DNA of 64,000 nucleotides, taken from Bacillota bacterium (GTDB lineage Bacteria; Bacillota; Bacilli; Paenibacillales; NBRC-103111). How positions within the stretch are numbered: the stretch's first letter is position 1; the number at the start of each line of letters is the position of its first letter. Below are positions 16,442-24,848 of the stretch, in pieces. The stretch is from positions 124,001 to 188,000 of the forward strand of contig JAEWGW010000003.1 in assembly GCA_023388055.1 (NCBI GenBank), written 5' to 3'. A program made the position numbers and the translations under genes. The notes beneath the pieces were generated by a model that saw nothing but the letters and a program-made list of their open reading frames with translations, was not told the origin of the DNA and did not search any database.

Positions 16442-18079
16442 ATGTTGAAAGCCAACAAACGATTTCTGACAAGCTGCCGTGCAGCCCTGTTGATTGCCGC
16501 CATCCTTATGCTGCCTTCCACCTCATTCGCAGCGCCGTCTGTTGCTCCTGATGCCTCCGCAGATCTGAACTCGTCCCGCGATACCGTTGTTCTGACCGTG
16601 AATGTAGGTAGCGGCTCCGGGGAGCTCGGTTATTCCATTCAGGAAGGCGGCAAGGAGGGTCCGGAGGCTTTTACGGTCAATGCGGATCACTCCATTCTCA
16701 TTGCCGACAATGTGAATAAGCGGATTAATGTATACAAAGACGGCTCCTTCGCATTCGATTTTGCCGTTCCATACAGCCACTATATTCGAAGCATGGCTGT
16801 TGGGGAGGATAAGGTCTACTTGATGGACACGGATAAGGGAAGCATCTTTATCACATCCTTGGACGGCAATCTGCTTCAGGAGGTGCCTGCCCCTGTGGAT
16901 GGCTATGCCATGGAAAAGCTGTATAAAGACAGCGCCGGCAAGGTGTGGTTGTCTGCTAATCAAACCAGCTATCCGATTGGCATTCCGGGTGAGGCTCTGG
17001 CCGCTACCGCTGCAGCCGGCATTTCTGACAGCAGCAAGCTCCCCGCAGCCTTGAAAAAGGATCTTAAAACCGCTCAAATCTCCCAGAACGGCGTCAATAT
17101 TGAGGTTTCCGCCAGCGAGCTGCTAGGCAGCGTAAATGTGCTTCATGCGGATCAAAACAATACCTTATATGTGGATTTGTTTGATCAGGTTGATACCCCC
17201 AAGGTACGTGGCGAATATACCGTCCGGAAGTATGCCGGAAACAGTCTGACTGCTGTAGCACCGATTGATCTCAGCAGCTATTATTTTACACCTAACCAAA
17301 TGATTGAGCTAACTGCCAATGGAGATTTGTACCAAATCCTGTGCTTGAAGGATCAGGTGCAGATCACCAAAAAGGCCTTTGTCCCTTCTGCCAGCTTTAA
17401 GTCTCAGCTTCCACAGATCAAGGCTAAGGCTCTTAAGGAGGAGGCTGCCGAGGAGCTTCAGGCTAAGGCCATTACCTTGGCTTCTAACGCGCCTAACACC
17501 CGGGATACCACTCAGACCAAGGCCAATTCGATGTCATCACTTACCTGGACTTATAAAGCAGCGAACAAAGTCAATCCCAATTCGTCCAAGGTCACTACCC
17601 CTGATTATCTTGTAGGTGCTGCCACTGGCTCCACTCAGACCGGAATTCCTTATGCATGGGGAGGAAACGATGGACTGACCACCTATTCCTCCTCTAGCTG
17701 GACAAGCTTCGCCGATGCCATGAGCAAAGGGAAATTTGCTGGTAATGTAAACACCGATACCTCCGGTTACCAAAGCGGTACCGCAGGCTTAGACTGCTCA
17801 GGCTTCGTGGGCAGCGCTGCCGGCTTTACCTCCAAGCTGAGCACCACTAATTTAGCAAGCTCTACCTATACCTACTCCATTGCCGCATCAGCCAGGCAGA
17901 TCTATGATATTTACGTTAATAGCGGCTCACATGTACTGTTCTATGTAGGTGTCAACGGATCAAGCATCAATACCCGGGAGGCCACAACAACCGGCGATGA
18001 CAAGACAAAGGCCTATTCCCGAACCACCGCATATCTGAGCAGCGAAGGATATGTACTCCGTCGGTTTAATGGTTGGTAA
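16442..18079 (+). CDS. Secreted NlpC/P60-type cell-wall hydrolase with beta-propeller-like N-terminus
   Basis: A 545-residue exported protein. The signal peptide covers residues 1-28 (ending STSFA, cut before APS). Residues about 40-330 hold short strand repeats such as AFTVNADHSILIADN and MAVGEDKVYLMDTD, resembling NHL/beta-propeller blades. A charged linker follows, then residues about 390-545 form an NlpC/P60-like domain with PYAWGG, the catalytic Cys in GLDCSGFVG and the His in GSHVLFYVG. It should cut peptidoglycan peptides or a related amide outside the cell. The start at 16442 fits the signal peptide and has TAGG upstream; the AAAGGAGGG at 16357 is too far away to be its site. Confidence 0.8.
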   Translation: MLKANKRFLTSCRAALLIAAILMLPSTSFAAPSVAPDASADLNSSRDTVVLTVNVGSGSGELGYSIQEGGKEGPEAFTVNADHSILIADNVNKRINVYKDGSFAFDFAVPYSHYIRSMAVGEDKVYLMDTDKGSIFITSLDGNLLQEVPAPVDGYAMEKLYKDSAGKVWLSANQTSYPIGIPGEALAATAAAGISDSSKLPAALKKDLKTAQISQNGVNIEVSASELLGSVNVLHADQNNTLYVDLFDQVDTPKVRGEYTVRKYAGNSLTAVAPIDLSSYYFTPNQMIELTANGDLYQILCLKDQVQITKKAFVPSASFKSQLPQIKAKALKEEAAEELQAKAITLASNAPNTRDTTQTKANSMSSLTWTYKAANKVNPNSSKVTTPDYLVGAATGSTQTGIPYAWGGNDGLTTYSSSSWTSFADAMSKGKFAGNVNTDTSGYQSGTAGLDCSGFVGSAAGFTSKLSTTNLASSTYTYSIAASARQIYDIYVNSGSHVLFYVGVNGSSINTREATTTGDDKTKAYSRTTAYLSSEGYVLRRFNGW

Positions 18080-18106
18080 AATACTAATTCCCAAAAAATA
18101 GCTTAT

Positions 18107-18212
18107 GGGGCTGTCCGAAAAGCCCGTCCAGGTAAATACCGACTCAGCAGGAGCCACCGGGAGGGAGCTTTTCGAATCGGTATTCTGTGACGGATTGGAC
18201 AGCCCCTTATTT
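18107..18212 (+). terminator. Large structured terminator with GGGGCTGTCC arms
   Basis: GGGGCTGTCC (18107-18116) pairs with GGACAGCCCC (18197-18206), enclosing two further pairings: GAAAAGC with GCTTTTC, and AATACCGA with TCGGTATT. A short T tail follows. A sister structure with the same GGGCTGTCC arms occurs at 24849-24911. Confidence 0.7.
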
Positions 18213-18260
18213 GGCGTCTTTGGCGTCTGAACAGTTGTTCGAGAGTGTACGGACGGTAAT

Positions 18261-18308
18261 GCGGGAGGTATTGCGAGCGATCGTGCGGGAGGTATTGCGA
18301 GCGATCGT
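18261..18308. repeat. 24-bp perfect tandem repeat, two copies
   Basis: The 24-base unit beginning GCGGGAGGTATTGCGAGCGA occupies 18261-18284 and 18285-18308 without mismatch, and a third copy begins with GCGG. It is noncoding and close to phased element C. Confidence 0.9.
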
Positions 18309-18321
18309 GCGGCGCATTGCT

Positions 18322-18378
18322 CCCAGCGGCCATCGCCAGGAATGAACATGCTGGGGCAGACGCCGCATTTTCGTATAA
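18322..18378. repeat. 57-bp direct repeat, left copy flanking phased element C
   Basis: The stretch starting CCCAGCGGCCATCGCCAGGA and ending TTTTCGTATAA recurs at 18621-18677 with only about three mismatches. The pair encloses a poly-G tract of 11 (18409-18419) and element C. Confidence 0.9.
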
Positions 18379-18424
18379 TGGGAGTGAGCGGACAGTGGGC
18401 AGAAAAACGGGGGGGGGGGATTTT

Positions 18425-18608
18425 TAACGAATCTCAGCCACGCTATTTCGCTCATATGGCCCCTCTTGCAGTTGTAACGAATCTGAGACGCCTTATTCCG
18501 GCTCAAAGACACTGAAAGGAACCTGAACGTAAGGAATAGCGTGGCTCAGATTCGTTACGTTGGCAAACAGCCGATTTTTCACCAAATAAGCGCTGTGAGA
18601 TTCGTTAG
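18425..18608. repeat. Phased repeat element C (two direct plus two inverted copies, 50-bp step)
   Basis: TAACGAATCT is at 18425 and 18475 (exactly 50 apart). The inverse ends TCGTTA at 18552-18557 and 18602-18607 (exactly 50 apart). The outer span of 183 bases (18425-18607) equals that of elements F and G, although the word here is TAACGAATCT rather than TAACGGAACT. Arm similarity runs about 25 bases, for example GAATCTCAGCCACGCTATT against AATAGCGTGGCTCAGATTC. It lies between convergent genes, bounded by 57-bp direct repeats. Confidence 0.88.
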
Positions 18609-18620
18609 AATCGCCCACGG

Positions 18621-18677
18621 CCCAGCGGCCATCGCCAGGAATGAAAATTCTGGGGCAGACGCGGCATTTTCGTATAA
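18621..18677. repeat. 57-bp direct repeat, right copy flanking phased element C
   Basis: Second copy of the repeat described at 18322-18378, 299 bases further on. The rest of the gap up to 18845 shows no gene or further repeat that I could make out. Confidence 0.9.
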
Positions 18678-18845
18678 AAACCGCAGCGGGTATTTCGCCG
18701 TTTAAGCGTCGCTCCGTTCCGTTTATCCTTCACGTATCCCACACACTCAGGCAAAAGGTTCCTGCTCGGCAAGAGGAGGAACCATAGAGAGGTCCGCGTT
18801 ATAATACAGAAGGATAAGCGGGACTCCTTGCCAACTAGGCGAGAT

Positions 18846-19493
18846 TTAACGCGCCTTTTCCCGTCTCCGCACCAGATGAATCTCCTTGTCTCCCCTGCCG
18901 GGCTCGGAGGTTATGGGAGTGAAGCTTTTTAGCTGGGTAAGCCAATAGGCGATCAAATACATGGTGATGAGAATAAAAAAGGAATAGGTGTAGGCCCAGT
19001 TCAGCTTTTTGTACAGATCGGCCATGGCCATAAGGGGCAAGCCTACATATGCGCTGATGCCGCCATAGAAAATCGCCTTCAGAATCGGACTGATGTGGGG
19101 CTTATATTGGATCAGCAGCATGGCAAGCACCGGCAGCACCGATAACCGGTAGGAAAAGCTCAGAGTCGGGGAAGGAATCGCCTTCACCGGATAGGCCCAT
19201 AAGCCGTTTTCGATTCCGATTGTATCCAATACAGCGGAGAAAATCATAATTAACAGAGCAGCCAGCAATAATCTTGCACTGCTTTCCCGATTTCTGAATA
19301 TAGCCCATATCACCCAAGGAGCGATAATCAGGAATAACGCCAAATACCAGTTCCAATGATAGATGTACACACTGAAAATCACATCCGCGACCTCGCCGTT
19401 TGCCTCCACAATCTTGGAGTTGGCATCGCTCACCTGCCTGAGTCCCTCTTGATAATCCATCCTAACAACCACCCATTCTCCAAAATACATCAT
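18846..19493 (-). CDS. Multi-pass membrane protein, CBO0543-like
   Basis: A 215-residue integral membrane protein of unknown function with a short hydrophilic N-terminus, then five or six helices (for example YLALFLIIAPWVIWAIF and LLLAALLIMIFSAVLDTIG) and a charged tail ending RRREKAR. The pattern, with IENGLWAYP between helices, fits the CBO0543 family seen in Bacillota. AGAGGGATA precedes the start. A terminator at 19541-19578 separates it from dpaA upstream, so it has its own transcript. Confidence 0.7.
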   Translation of the reverse strand: MMYFGEWVVVRMDYQEGLRQVSDANSKIVEANGEVADVIFSVYIYHWNWYLALFLIIAPWVIWAIFRNRESSARLLLAALLIMIFSAVLDTIGIENGLWAYPVKAIPSPTLSFSYRLSVLPVLAMLLIQYKPHISPILKAIFYGGISAYVGLPLMAMADLYKKLNWAYTYSFFILITMYLIAYWLTQLKSFTPITSEPGRGDKEIHLVRRREKAR

Positions 19494-19540
19494 TATCCCT
19501 CTACCATTCCCATTATTTGGTTAACACATGCGTTCGAGCT

Positions 19541-19578
19541 GCGAAAAAAACCAACCAAGAGTCTTGCTCTTGATTGGC
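19541..19578 (-). terminator. Terminator after dpaA
   Basis: Read on the minus strand, CCAATCAAGAG pairs with CTCTTGGTTGG (one bulge) and is followed by TTTTTTT. It lies right after the dpaA stop codon and shows that no dpaB follows in the same transcript. Confidence 0.85.
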
Positions 19579-19588
19579 TGATGAAATG

Positions 19589-20488
19589 TTACCGGCGCTG
19601 CGGGCTGATCTGCTCCTGCTTCAATATCTCGACGATCGCATCCCCCAGGATCCGGCCTGCCGTTCTGGGAGCTACCTTGCCGGGCAATCCCAGCGCAGGG
19701 ATGGCTTTGATACCGGCAGCCTCTGCGGCGTGGAAGTCCGTTCCCCCCGGTTTGGAGGCAAGGTCCACGATCAGGGCGGAAGGCGGCATATGGCCAATGA
19801 CCCCTGCAGTAACCACGGTAGCGGGGATCGTATTAAACAGAATATCGGCGCTGGCCGCCTCTTCCGCCAGCCCGTTCACATGAAACGGCTGAAGCCCCAT
19901 CTCGATGGCGCGGGCGTGAAGCTCCGGCTCCCGGATGCCCACTCTGACTGCGGCGCCCAGATTCTTGAGGGTCCGGGCCAGGGTCATCCCCACACGCCCC
20001 AACCCCAGCACAATAACCGACGCCCCGTGAAGCGTAATGTCCGTATGCTGGATGGCCAGCATAACTGCTCCCTCGGCAGTGGGAATGGAATTGAGGATGG
20101 CCACGTCATCTCTGGCATAAACCTCCGCCAGCCTGAGCCGGTATTGGCTGCAGGCCTCCCGGAGATAGGCGTTCACGCTGCCTGTAATCACCAGTCCCTC
20201 TACCGGCATGGCGGCCAGCATATTGGTGGTGACGGTCAGCTCCTCCGAGGAATACGGAGCGTCCACCTCGCCGGCGGCGCCGATTCCTGCGGCGGGCAGA
20301 ATGACGGCGGAGCATTCCCGGAATATGGACTCTGAAAGCTGTACCCGATGGATACGTTCCAGGCCTGTATCGGCCCATTGATCAAACCCGGCTATGTATA
20401 TGGCGGCATCCGTTCCGGCAAGCCGGCGGATCACCTCCAGCTGGCGGCTGTCTCCGCCTGCAATCAACAGTTTTTCTTGTGCAAACAT
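19589..20488 (-). CDS. dpaA: Dipicolinate synthase subunit A-like protein
   Basis: A 299-residue protein, the normal DpaA (SpoVFA) length. The signature is GAVMLAIQHTDITLHG followed by the NAD(P)-binding segment VIVLGLGRVGMTLARTL, as in Bacillus DpaA; the N-terminus begins KLLIAGGDSRQLEVIR. DpaA works with the flavoprotein DpaB in the mother cell of sporulating cells to turn hydroxytetrahydrodipicolinate into dipicolinic acid for the spore core. In Bacillus dpaA is followed by dpaB; here a terminator follows directly, and no dpaB is in the window. It may be a second copy or a split arrangement. The start at 20488 follows GGGGTGAGAGA; a longer upstream frame looks spurious. Confidence 0.85.
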   Translation of the reverse strand: MFAQEKLLIAGGDSRQLEVIRRLAGTDAAIYIAGFDQWADTGLERIHRVQLSESIFRECSAVILPAAGIGAAGEVDAPYSSEELTVTTNMLAAMPVEGLVITGSVNAYLREACSQYRLRLAEVYARDDVAILNSIPTAEGAVMLAIQHTDITLHGASVIVLGLGRVGMTLARTLKNLGAAVRVGIREPELHARAIEMGLQPFHVNGLAEEAASADILFNTIPATVVTAGVIGHMPPSALIVDLASKPGGTDFHAAEAAGIKAIPALGLPGKVAPRTAGRILGDAIVEILKQEQISPQRR

Positions 20489-20581
20489 TCTCTCACCCCG
20501 CCCTAAATATAGGACAGTTTCCCCGAATAAACAAGCTGCGGATGGTCCGAATTTTTGCACAAACCGCCTGATTCCCGCCCT

Positions 20582-20611
20582 TTTACGAATACGTGGCGTA
20601 CGCGGTATAAT
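20582..20611 (+). promoter_or_regulatory. SigA-type promoter of the serine dehydratase genes
   Basis: TTTACG at 20582-20587 and a perfect TATAAT at 20606-20611 are 18 bases apart. The coding start follows at 20661. Confidence 0.65.
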
Positions 20612-20660
20612 AGAGTGAGATCCAACACATTGGTTATGGACAGGAAAAGGGGAACGGACC

Positions 20661-21341
20661 GTGCGGTTTAAAGATGTGTTTTCGATTATCGGGCCCAGCA
20701 TGGTGGGTCCCTCCAGCTCACATACGGCAGGCGCCGCCAGGCTGGGCCGTGTAGCCAGGCGGCTCCACGGTGCGCAGCCGGTGCTGGCGGAGCTGACGCT
20801 GTATGGCTCCTTCGCCGCCACGTACAAGGGCCACGGCACGGACCTCGCGCTGATCGGGGGCCTGCTTGATTATGATACGGACGATGCCCGCATCCGCAAT
20901 GCGGTGGCCTTGACGGAGCAGGCCGGGATGGAGGTTCGTTTCCGGACAGCCATGCTGCCGGCGGGGCATCCCAATACGGTGTCCATCCGCGTACAAAGCG
21001 CCGACGGCCGGGAGGATACGGTAACAGGAGCGTCCATTGGCGGCGGCAATATCGAAATCTCCCGTGTCAACGGCTTCGACGTCCGGTTTACCGCGGACTA
21101 TCCCACGCTCCTGGTGTTCCACCGGGACCAACGGGGGATGGTGGCGGATATCTCGCGGCTGCTCAGTGACCGGGGGATCAATATCGGGCATATGAATGTG
21201 AACCGCAAGTCGCGGAGCGGCGATGCGCTGACGGTTGTGGAAATGGATGAGCCGGCAGCACCCCAGGTGCTGGAGCAGCTGTCCGGACTGGCGGATATAA
21301 GCAGGATCAGTGTGGTCAATCTACGAAACGGAAACGGGTGA
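20661..21341 (+). CDS. sdaAB: L-serine ammonia-lyase, iron-sulfur type, beta subunit
   Basis: A 226-residue subunit of the oxygen-sensitive L-serine dehydratase, which converts L-serine to pyruvate and ammonia. The N-terminal domain has the typical GPSMVGPSSSHTAGAARLG; residues about 150-220 are an ACT regulatory domain (LVFHRDQRGMVADISRLLSDRG). It starts with GTG at 20661 after AAAGGGGAACGG. The stop overlaps the ribosome site of the alpha-subunit gene five bases further, indicating one transcript. Confidence 0.93.
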   Translation: MRFKDVFSIIGPSMVGPSSSHTAGAARLGRVARRLHGAQPVLAELTLYGSFAATYKGHGTDLALIGGLLDYDTDDARIRNAVALTEQAGMEVRFRTAMLPAGHPNTVSIRVQSADGREDTVTGASIGGGNIEISRVNGFDVRFTADYPTLLVFHRDQRGMVADISRLLSDRGINIGHMNVNRKSRSGDALTVVEMDEPAAPQVLEQLSGLADISRISVVNLRNGNG

Positions 21342-21345
21342 TGGA

Positions 21346-22251
21346 ATGCGCTTCTCAACCTTGGACCAATTAGCAAAGCTGTGCACAGAGGAAAACCTCT
21401 CCATTGGGCGGATGATGCTTCGGGAGCAGGCCGCGGAATCCGGCATGGCGGAAGAGGCAGTGTACCGTCAGATGGCGGATTATTACGGCATCATGAAGGA
21501 AGCGGTAGAGCGGGGGCTGACGGAGGATACCCGCTCCCGCAGCGGACTTACCGGGGGCGACGCCCGCAAGGTGATGGAGCATGGCGCCAAGCCGGGGTCC
21601 TCCTCCAACCTCGGGGAGGATGCCGGGCGGGCCATGGCTTACGCCCTGGCGGTGTCCGAGGTGAATGCGTCCATGGGCCGCATTGTGGCCACCCCCACCG
21701 CAGGGTCATGCGGGATCATCCCGGGTGTGTTCGTCAGCACTCAGGAGCGGTTCGGCTAAGATGACGAAGCGATGACCTATGCGCTGTTCGCCTCCGGGGC
21801 CATCGGCTTCATGATCGCCAACAACTCCTTCATCTCCGGCGCCGAAGGCGGCTGCCAGGCTGAGGTGGGCTCCGCCATCGGCATGGCGGCGGGAGCCCTG
21901 ACGGAGCTGCGTGGCGGCACCCCGGAGCAGGCTATCCACGCGGTAGGTCTGGCGCTGAAGAATTCCCTCGGCCTCATCTGCGATCCCGTGGGCGGCCTGG
22001 TAGAGATCCCCTGCATCGTGCGCAACGGCTTCGGCGCCGTCACCGCATTGGCCGCCGCCGACATGGCGCTGGCGGGTGTCAGGAGCGTCATCCCCTCCGA
22101 CGAGGTGGTCCAGGTGATGCTGGAGGTGGGTTCGGCCATGCCCGACGGGCACCGGGAGACCGCCAAGGGCGGCCTGGCCCAAACCCCGACGGGACGCGCC
22201 ATCATGCGCCAGCTCTATGGCAAGGGCCAGGCCGACGGAGCACCCGAATAA
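21346..22251 (+). pseudogene. sdaAA: L-serine ammonia-lyase alpha subunit, interrupted by an in-frame TAA
   Basis: The 302-codon frame gives a complete alpha subunit (about 300 residues, normal length) except for a TAA at 21757-21759. Before it: MRFSTLDQLAKL up to TPTAGSCGIIPG and STQERFG. After it, in the same frame: DDEAMTYALFASG, GGCQAEVGSA and CDPVGGLVEIPC, which carry Cys residues of the iron-sulfur cluster, together with the Cys of GSCG. One base change of a Tyr codon (TAT or TAC) to TAA explains the break; there is no frameshift. It could be a true nonsense mutation, a base-calling error or a readthrough site. ATG at 22 codons past the break region has no good ribosome site, so separate translation of the second part is unlikely. 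Confidence 0.85.
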
Positions 22252-22328
22252 GGGGCTGCTCGCTTGAAGGCCGAGACCGGAATGACAGGCTGCTTGCTTG
22301 AAGGCGGAGCACCCGAATAAGGGACTGC
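22236..22328. repeat. Short direct repeats at the sdaAA 3' end
   Basis: CGGAGCACCCGAATAAGGGG (22236) recurs at 22305 with one mismatch over 24 bases, and CTGCTCGCTTGAAGGCCGAG (22256) recurs at 22290 with two. The first copy contains the sdaAA stop codon, so the gene end has been locally duplicated. Confidence 0.75.
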
Positions 22329-22469
22329 GGATAACGAAGTCCGGAGACTGAGACTCGAAAGCCGGGCAGAAGCTCTAACGAATCTATCGAGCATGTCCAG
22401 GAATGGTGGATGTGTCCTATAGGTATAGGGACGCTCCTGCGGGAATGTTACTCCCACCCTCCTCCGAAA

Positions 22470-22643
22470 TGCAAAAGTGCATCTATTTGGTAAACAAACC
22501 TTCGTTTTTACGGTTTATCCTGCAAAAGTGCAGTTATTTTCGTCAGATGGGAGCAGGATGTACCCCATCGCGGAAAATAACTGCACTTTTACATTTGGGG
22601 TGCACGGAGAGGCGGAATCCGGCAGAATAGATGCATTTTTGCA
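22470..22643. repeat. Phased repeat element D (two direct plus two inverted copies, 50/51-bp step)
   Basis: TGCAAAAGTGCA is at 22470 and 22521 (step 51). The inverse TGCACTTTTACA is at 22582 and TGCATTTTTGCA at 22632 (step 50). The arms extend further, as in GTGCAGTTATTTTCG against CGGAAAATAACTGCAC. It sits between the convergent sdaAA and LysR genes. Confidence 0.85.
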
Positions 22644-22709
22644 GGATAAATCTGGATTAAATTGGTAACACAAGGTTCAGGAGACAGCATACACCGTTAG
22701 GAGCAACGT

Positions 22710-23561
22710 TTACACCCCCGCGCCCTGCAATTCCTCCATAAACGAACGGAGTGTATTCGAGACGCACGTATCCTTCCGCCGGATGAAGATAGTGGTAATC
22801 TCGTTATACGGCTTCGGAATGGCAAACCCATGCAGGGTCCCTTCATCCAGTTGCCTGCGGACCGAGGACCGCGGTACAATCGTGATGCCGATTCCGGCGG
22901 CAATGCTGCCGATGATGGTTTCGAAGGAGCCCAACTGCATAATTTGCCGCGGAATGATCCCCTCATCCTTCAACCAGCGCTCCAGCCTTTCCCGGTATCC
23001 GCAGCCTTTATTGAAGAGCAGCAGCGGCTTCTTGGTGACATCCTCCAATGAAAACACGTCGCTTTTGGCCACAAGGATCAGCTCCTCCCGGAACACCTCC
23101 TGATACTCGATCAACGGATGCTTCACCGGCCCGGTCACAAAAGCGCCGTCCAGCTTCATCACCGCCACGTCCTGAACCAGCTCCTCCGTCACCCCCACCG
23201 TCAGGGACAGCTCCACTTGGGGATGTTTTTCCAGGTAGGAGGATAAGATTCCCGGCAGCTTAATGACAGTTTCCACAATCCCGATATTCAGGATGCCGGA
23301 CGGCCGGTCCGTCCCAAAGGCGTGTTTGATCTCCTCCGCTTTCCCCAATATGTCCTCCGCATACACCATCAGCCGTTTCCCCTCGGCGTTAAGCACCATG
23401 CCCCGTTTATGCCGGTAGAACAGCTCCGTCTGCAGCTCCTTTTCCAGCTGCTTAATTCTCGCTGTAACATTGGATTGGACATAGCTCAGCTCCGCTGCAG
23501 CCTGGCTTACACTCCCCAATTCGGCAACCGTTTTAAAAATCCGCAGATCATTCAGCTCCAT
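22710..23561 (-). CDS. LysR-family transcriptional regulator
   Basis: A 283-residue regulator with an N-terminal winged helix (LRIFKTVAELGSVSQAAAEL, then ARIKQLEKELQTELF) and a C-terminal effector domain starting at SGILNIGIVET. Length and order are normal for the family. It is divergent from an EamA transporter and probably controls it. The 119-base spacer contains ATCAT-type inverted repeats suited to LysR binding. The inducer is unknown. Confidence 0.92.
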   Translation of the reverse strand: MELNDLRIFKTVAELGSVSQAAAELSYVQSNVTARIKQLEKELQTELFYRHKRGMVLNAEGKRLMVYAEDILGKAEEIKHAFGTDRPSGILNIGIVETVIKLPGILSSYLEKHPQVELSLTVGVTEELVQDVAVMKLDGAFVTGPVKHPLIEYQEVFREELILVAKSDVFSLEDVTKKPLLLFNKGCGYRERLERWLKDEGIIPRQIMQLGSFETIIGSIAAGIGITIVPRSSVRRQLDEGTLHGFAIPKPYNEITTIFIRRKDTCVSNTLRSFMEELQGAGV

Positions 23562-23584
23562 AAGTTCTTCTCCACATTAGAATA

Positions 23585-23661
23585 AGTATCATTATAAATG
23601 ATGATAAGTTCCATTTTCAATCATTTTACTCCCGGCTCCCTCCTCCTTTATGATGATAAAG
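23585..23661. promoter_or_regulatory. Candidate LysR operator region
   Basis: TATCATTATAAATGATGATA at 23588-23607 is a near-palindrome (ATCAT and ATGAT arms). ATGATGATAA recurs about 50 bases away near 23650. Both lie between the divergent LysR and transporter genes. Confidence 0.4.
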
Positions 23662-23680
23662 ATTTTACACAGCATGGGAG

Positions 23681-24655
23681 ATGAGGAAGTTGTTCAAAAA
23701 TAAAGTGGTGTTGGGCTCCCTTCTTTGCCTGACAGCCAGCGTATCATGGGGGGCCATGTTCCCGGTGGCGCATCGTGCCCTGCAGTACATAGATCCTTTT
23801 TATTTTGCCTTTATCCGCTACCTGGTAGTCACGGTGATCCTATGCGGGTTGCTTTTGTTCAAAGAAGGGAAGGCCGCCTTCCGCTTGGAGGGAAAAGGGG
23901 GAAAGCTGCTTTTTTGCGGAACGATGGCCTTTACGGTGTATAATTTTCTGGTATTCTCCGGGCAGCATCTGATGGGGGAAGCCGGCACCATTACAGCCTC
24001 CATCATGGAAGTGCTGATGCCGTTGATTTCCATCCTCCTGCTGTGGGGGAAAACCAAAAGGAAACCCGATACCAAAACTCTGCTCAGTATCGGCATCGCC
24101 TTAACCGGCGCCTTGCTGGTGATCACAAACGGTAGCCTGTCATTTTTCACAGAAGCCTCCCGGCATGTGTTCCCAGTGCTGCTGATCTTCACCGGCGTGG
24201 TGGGATGGGTGCTCTATTCCTTGGGAGGCAGCAGCTTCCGGGGCTGGTCCACCCTGCGGTTCTCCACCTTAACCTGCTTGTTGGGAACGGCTGTCTCCAT
24301 GGTCATTGTTGTGGCCGCCTCCTCTCTCCGGCTGATTGATGTTCCGGATTGGAGTACGCTGGCCTCCATCAAATATGAAATGTCCTTTATGATTCTCCTG
24401 CCCGGACTGGTGGCATTGGTGAGCTGGAACGCCGGACTGAAGGCCCTTACTCCCGTGAACGGCATCCTGTTTATCAGCCTGGTTCCCGTTACAACCTTCG
24501 TGTTAATGGGCTTCCAGGGATATCAAATCAGCCCCTATGAGCTGGCGGGTGCGACCTTGGTGATCCTCGCGCTGGTTCAGAACAATATGAGCCAACGGAG
24601 GAGCTTGTCCCCCCGGTATTCGTTAAACCTGAAGACAACGAAGAGCAGCTTCTAA
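23681..24655 (+). CDS. EamA/DMT-family transporter
   Basis: A 324-residue inner-membrane protein with about ten hydrophobic helices in two EamA halves (VSWGAMFPVAHRAL at the start of the first, GVVGWVLYSLGG at the start of the second). Members export or import amino acids and other small metabolites. The divergent LysR protein is the likely regulator. The ATG at 23681 has a poorly spaced GGGAG; TTG at 23690 is an alternative start that would change only three residues. Confidence 0.88.
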   Translation: MRKLFKNKVVLGSLLCLTASVSWGAMFPVAHRALQYIDPFYFAFIRYLVVTVILCGLLLFKEGKAAFRLEGKGGKLLFCGTMAFTVYNFLVFSGQHLMGEAGTITASIMEVLMPLISILLLWGKTKRKPDTKTLLSIGIALTGALLVITNGSLSFFTEASRHVFPVLLIFTGVVGWVLYSLGGSSFRGWSTLRFSTLTCLLGTAVSMVIVVAASSLRLIDVPDWSTLASIKYEMSFMILLPGLVALVSWNAGLKALTPVNGILFISLVPVTTFVLMGFQGYQISPYELAGATLVILALVQNNMSQRRSLSPRYSLNLKTTKSSF

Positions 24656-24698
24656 AATCGGTTGGTATGCCGGCTGCAAACAGCGAAGCTGAGGACGA

Positions 24699-24823
24699 TA
24701 AACTCGCTTTTTCATATTGAATATGCCCATTCAGCCCCTATAACCGGATTTATAGCTGAAAAATCGAGTTTACCCCTCCCTTTAGCCGGGTTTGCCCATT
24801 TTATAGTCGAAATTTCATGTTCA
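24699..24823. repeat. Phased repeat element E (one direct, two inverted copies, 50-bp step)
   Basis: TAAACTCG at 24699 is matched by inverse copies CGAGTTTA at 24765-24772 and CATGTTCA at 24815-24822, exactly 50 bases apart. The inverse copies share TTATAG, CGAAA or GAAAAA ahead of the word. A second direct copy is not clear; the expected place coincides with the transporter stop codon. It is between convergent genes. Confidence 0.6.
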
Positions 24824-24848
24824 CTTGTAATCCGAAATTAAATAAGAA

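Noticed and set aside
21772..22251. Second half of sdaAA as a separate gene
   Set aside because: It is in the same frame as the first half, lacks a proper ribosome site and is only half of a known protein; a nonsense codon explains it better.
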